A stretch of 15,984 bases of DNA from CALBZH01 sp964538515. GTDB taxonomy: Bacteria > Desulfobacterota > Syntrophobacteria > Syntrophobacterales > Syntrophobacteraceae. Positions within the stretch are counted from its first letter, which is position 1, and every line of letters begins with the position of its first letter. A model generated the notes under the pieces. That model made no database searches and was not told the origin of the DNA. It saw only the letters and a list, made by a program, of their open reading frames with translations. Made by a program: the position numbers and the translations under genes. Location: NCBI GenBank assembly GCA_964538515.1, contig CAZIEW010000090.1, positions 1 through 15,984 of the forward strand, given 5' to 3'. Below are positions 13,580 through 15,984 of the stretch, piece after piece.

Positions 13580-13620
13580 GTATCAGTAAATCATTCCGGA
13601 GGCTTACGGAGCACTGATAC
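13580..13620. repeat. Inverted repeat between tRNA-Val and the IS remnant
   Basis: GTATCAGT (13580-13587) and ACTGATAC (13613-13620) are perfect inverted copies, with an inner TCCG/CGGA pair (13595-13598 and 13607-13610). There is no T-run. It may be a remnant of a mobile-element end or a recombinase binding site; nothing here identifies it further. The rest of 13566-13753 contains no recognisable gene. Confidence 0.5.
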
Positions 13621-13753
13621 CTTCCCGTTTACATTCCGCACGAACTTGGCGGCAGAAGGGGTATTTTCTTCCCCTGAAATTTTGTGATCATCCTGCGCGA
13701 GGCTGGCCGGTGAAGATGTAAGGTTTAAGCCCAAGTGCAGAGAGCCAATCCAG

Positions 13754-15245
13754 TTACACGGGACTGAGGGGTCGGCTGAGTCTTCGCACAGAGCCGGTTC
13801 TGATCACAGTGGTGTTTTTGAACTTGGCGGTGACCATGAGGGCTGTGGGAGCAGTCGTTGGTTTGTTATCCCAGCCGATCAAGGGGGTTCCGGTTTGTTC
13901 GACATGCTTTCTGAGGGACCTTTCGATGAGCCTCCAGATCAGAAGCGATATGAGCAGGATGAGCCCCAGGGCTTCAATGCGCTCTTCTGATTTGAGGAAG
14001 ATCGCATTGACCACGGCAGGGTCTTTGAGGAACGTGAAGTTCTGCTCCACGCCATGTTGCTCTTTGTAAAGGGAGAGGATCTCTTTGGCGTCGGTGGCCC
14101 CGTCCCCTTCCCGGGCTACGTTGCAAAGAAGCACGAAACACCCGGCTTGCATTTTCATTTGTTCGAGCACGGAAGCCTTCTGGGCAAGATGGTAGGACAC
14201 GCGATAGCTGATTTTGACCACCTGTCTGGGCTGATCTTTTTTGGGACGTCCCCTCGCATAGGTGGGGTGCGGCTCAATCTCGAAAGACAGGTCGTGGTAG
14301 CGGGAGGGCTGAGACGCCCACGTTTGAGCGGCGGCCCGGGCATCGGCTTCACAGGCGTACTCGGGAAGGCACTGCTCCTGGAAACTCTTGTGCAGAGCTT
14401 CGGACTCCTTGGTCAGTTCCCGTTTGATCTTCTTTTGCCGTCTCTTGTCGTGGGCGCTTGAATGGACAACCACGGCGCGATAGGGCTTCCCGTAGAGGGT
14501 GACCGACGTTTCGCAGACGCGGTAGAGAGTGGCGGGACGGTTGGCTGTCGGCTTGTGCGGGAAAGCTGTCCCACATCTTCCCATTGATCGGAGTGGGTGG
14601 CCTCCGAGATCGCCCGGCCGCACTGCGCATAGGTTGCGGGAAGCCGAGTGATGAAGGGCTGATCCTCGCCCAGTTCCTGCAGATTCTTCGGGGTCACCAG
14701 GGCGGAATCGGCAATATAAATGAAGGCGTTTTCGCTGACTCCGAACCGGGCCATGTGCTCGCTGATCTGGCTCAGGATGGTATTGTTCATCTCTTTGTCG
14801 GAGCGGTTCCCGTCTTCCTTCTTTCCGAAGATGGGGATCTTGTCCCCGACGCAAAGCGCCGAGATCAGGAATTGCTTGAGATCCGGACGATGGTCTTTGC
14901 TGTAGCCCTCGACGATCTCGAAGGGCGGAGAGGAGGCATCATTGGCCCGGTATTCGCCGTACACATTGACGGAAGTCGTGTCGAAATGCACGGATCGAGT
15001 GGAAATGTTGTGCCGGGCAAGCGCTTTCATGGCGAGTTCGGAAAAGATCTTCTGGGTTCCGACTTCAAAAAGGAGGTCGAGAACTCGACCCACCGTGTCG
15101 TCGTTGAAGGCTCGCGCACGGACACGTTTTCCCAACAGGAGTACCGTGTCTCGGCCTTCGAAAAACTCCTCCAAACGATACAGAGGGGATCGACCCGACA
15201 GCGTATCCAAAACAAGTCCCAAGACGATGATCCCGGGCTTGACCC
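13754..15245 (-). mobile_element. Degraded IS1634-type insertion sequence
   Basis: Most of this span is the transposase described in the next entry. The end near the transposase stop codon (13754) is probably complete within the adjoining 50 or so bases, but I could not fix a terminal inverted repeat. The other end is missing: the transposase reading frame breaks off at about 15235-15245 where primase sequence on the opposite strand begins. Limits are therefore approximate. Confidence 0.7.
13754..15245 (-). pseudogene. IS1634/DUF4277-type transposase, frameshifted and N-terminally truncated
   Basis: Two minus-strand frames together give one DDE transposase. The upstream frame (from about 15245 down to about 14556) encodes GVKPGIIVLGLVLDTLSGRS, then SPLYRLEEFFEGR. 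The first catalytic aspartate is in VHFDTTSVNVYGEY and the second in FIYIADSALVT, ending with QWEDVGQLSRT. The downstream frame (from about 14556 to 13754) continues KPTANRPATLYRV, VVVHSSAHDKRRQKK, and the glutamate region YKEQHGVEQNFTFLKDP. The frames join cleanly by a -1 step at about 14551-14556, as if one A had been lost from ACAAAG. The join separates the catalytic aspartates from the glutamate. About 40-50 N-terminal residues of the DUF4277-like region are also missing at the junction with the primase fragment. The element should be inactive. Confidence 0.8.
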
Positions 15246-15948
15246 CCAAACGTTCAAGGAGATCCTCCCCGATGATCCGGAGGTGCTGGAGGCGTTGAAG
15301 CGGATCGGGATTCTGAACGCCAAAGGGCACGAGACCTTCTACAACTGCGTGGTCTTCCCGCTCATGGATCCCGCGGGCGCAGCGTCTGGCCTCTACGGCC
15401 GAAGCATCGACCGGGAATCCGGGCTCACTCACCTCTACCTTCCGGGACCAAGGCGAGGTCTCGTAAACCGCCAGGCGGCGACGCGGTCCCAGACGGTCCT
15501 CCTCACCGAATCCGTGATCGATGCACTGACCCTCTATGACCAGGGCTTCAAGAACGTCGTCCCCCTCTACGGGGTGAACGGACTCACCGAAGACCACCTA
15601 TCTTTTTTTAACGGCAAGGTGAAGGAGGCCTACCTCGTCTTCGATGCGGACGAAGCGGGCCGACGGTGCATCGAGGCGGTTTCTTCGCGGCTAAGAGATA
15701 AAGGCATTCAAAGCTTTCCGGTCAGCCTTCCGGTAAAGGACGTGAACGTCTTTTTCAAGCGCCATACGCCGGAAGAGTTTGAAGCGCTCCTGAAAAAGGC
15801 GAACCCGAAATCCCGCGAGCACTCGGAAACGGTTCGCAAGCGCGAGCAGCGGTTTTACCGGGAAACCGAGCACGGATTTCTCGTGGGCTATGGCGACCGC
15901 CAATACGAAGTGAAAGGGATCCAGCGGGGCGCAATGTTGTTGAATTAA
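15241..15948 (+). pseudogene. 3' fragment of a DnaG/Toprim-type primase gene
   Basis: The visible part, about 235 residues, starts near TFKEILPDDPEVLEALKRIG. It continues through FYNCVVFPLMD and the Toprim fold: the glutamate motif LTESVIDALTLYDQGFKN (about 15500-15555) and the D-x-D motif VFDADEAGRR (about 15637-15666). LYLPGPRRGLVNRQAA matches primase-like proteins of mobile elements. The zinc-finger and most of the N-terminal catalytic domain are absent because the transposase remnant on the opposite strand replaces them. The frame stays open upstream to 14584, but only as the antisense of the transposase, so that extension is not real. The protein ends at KGIQRGAMLLN, perhaps earlier than its relatives. 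No start codon or ribosome binding site supports translation of the fragment. Confidence 0.72.
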
Positions 15949-15984
15949 GCCTTCCTGAGCTTCTCCCGCCTCCCGGCACACCAC

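Noticed and set aside
13481..13687. A plus-strand ORF beginning MEVGGSNPLPPT after tRNA-Val.
   Set aside because: This start is a typical false translation of a tRNA T arm and acceptor stem, and the frame runs through the terminator hairpin.
14584..15948. A continuous 454-codon plus-strand ORF that could be annotated as one Toprim protein.
   Set aside because: Its first 220 or so codons are the antisense of the transposase; only the part from about 15241 matches primases.
1..15984. Search for CRISPR arrays, toxin-antitoxin pairs, defence or retron-like modules.
   Set aside because: No regularly spaced repeats, reverse transcriptase, or recognisable defence gene motifs were found.

Overview
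The window looks like a GC-rich bacterial chromosome segment, most likely from a Desulfobacterota lineage related to the syntrophic or sulfate-reducing 'deltaproteobacteria'. This is inferred from gene content: a DHH/CBS/poly(A)-polymerase fusion, a tryptophanyl-tRNA synthetase with an iron-sulfur-type cysteine motif, the order site-2 protease / trpS / rluB-like pseudouridine synthase, and a split biotin carboxylase / carboxyltransferase pair. No taxonomic marker such as rRNA is present.

Layout. 1-75: tRNA-Trp(CCA) on the minus strand, with a recognisable promoter at 89-117. 401-664: a small four-cysteine protein of unknown function. 981-4229: a biotin carboxylase subunit and a divergent pyruvate-carboxylase/oxaloacetate-decarboxylase-type carboxyltransferase that lacks a biotinyl domain. 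The two genes are separated by a palindromic repeat. 4275-4312: an intrinsic terminator, followed by an inverted-repeat element at 4366-4448. 4508-5404: a XerD-type recombinase. 5573-9949: a tight cluster of the DHH-CBS-nucleotidyltransferase fusion, an M50 site-2 protease and trpS, with 10- and 14-base gaps. 9950-10267: a spacer made largely of one palindromic element nested in another, at the place where related genomes often carry scpA/scpB. 10268-13314: a pseudouridine synthase and a membrane-anchored TPR protein. 13401-13565: a promoter, tRNA-Val(CAC) and a strong terminator. 13754-15948: mobile-element debris, namely an IS1634-type transposase on the minus strand (frameshifted and missing its N-terminus) joined to the 3' part of a DnaG/Toprim-type primase gene on the plus strand.

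How the genes work together. The central block is housekeeping: tRNA maturation (nucleotidyltransferase fusion), tRNA-Trp charging (TrpRS, with its tRNA about 9 kb away), rRNA modification (RluB-like), chromosome dimer resolution (XerD) and membrane proteolysis. The biotin carboxylase / carboxyltransferase pair should catalyse a biotin-dependent carboxyl transfer, but needs a biotin carrier protein encoded elsewhere. The right end behind tRNA-Val looks like a decayed integration site.

The most interesting points are the carboxyltransferase (no biotin domain, altered active-site positions), the probable Fe-S TrpRS, the multi-domain DHH-PAP fusion, the nested palindromic repeats replacing an expected scpAB locus, and the transposase/primase fusion junction. 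I found no CRISPR array, phage module or clearly novel defence system.
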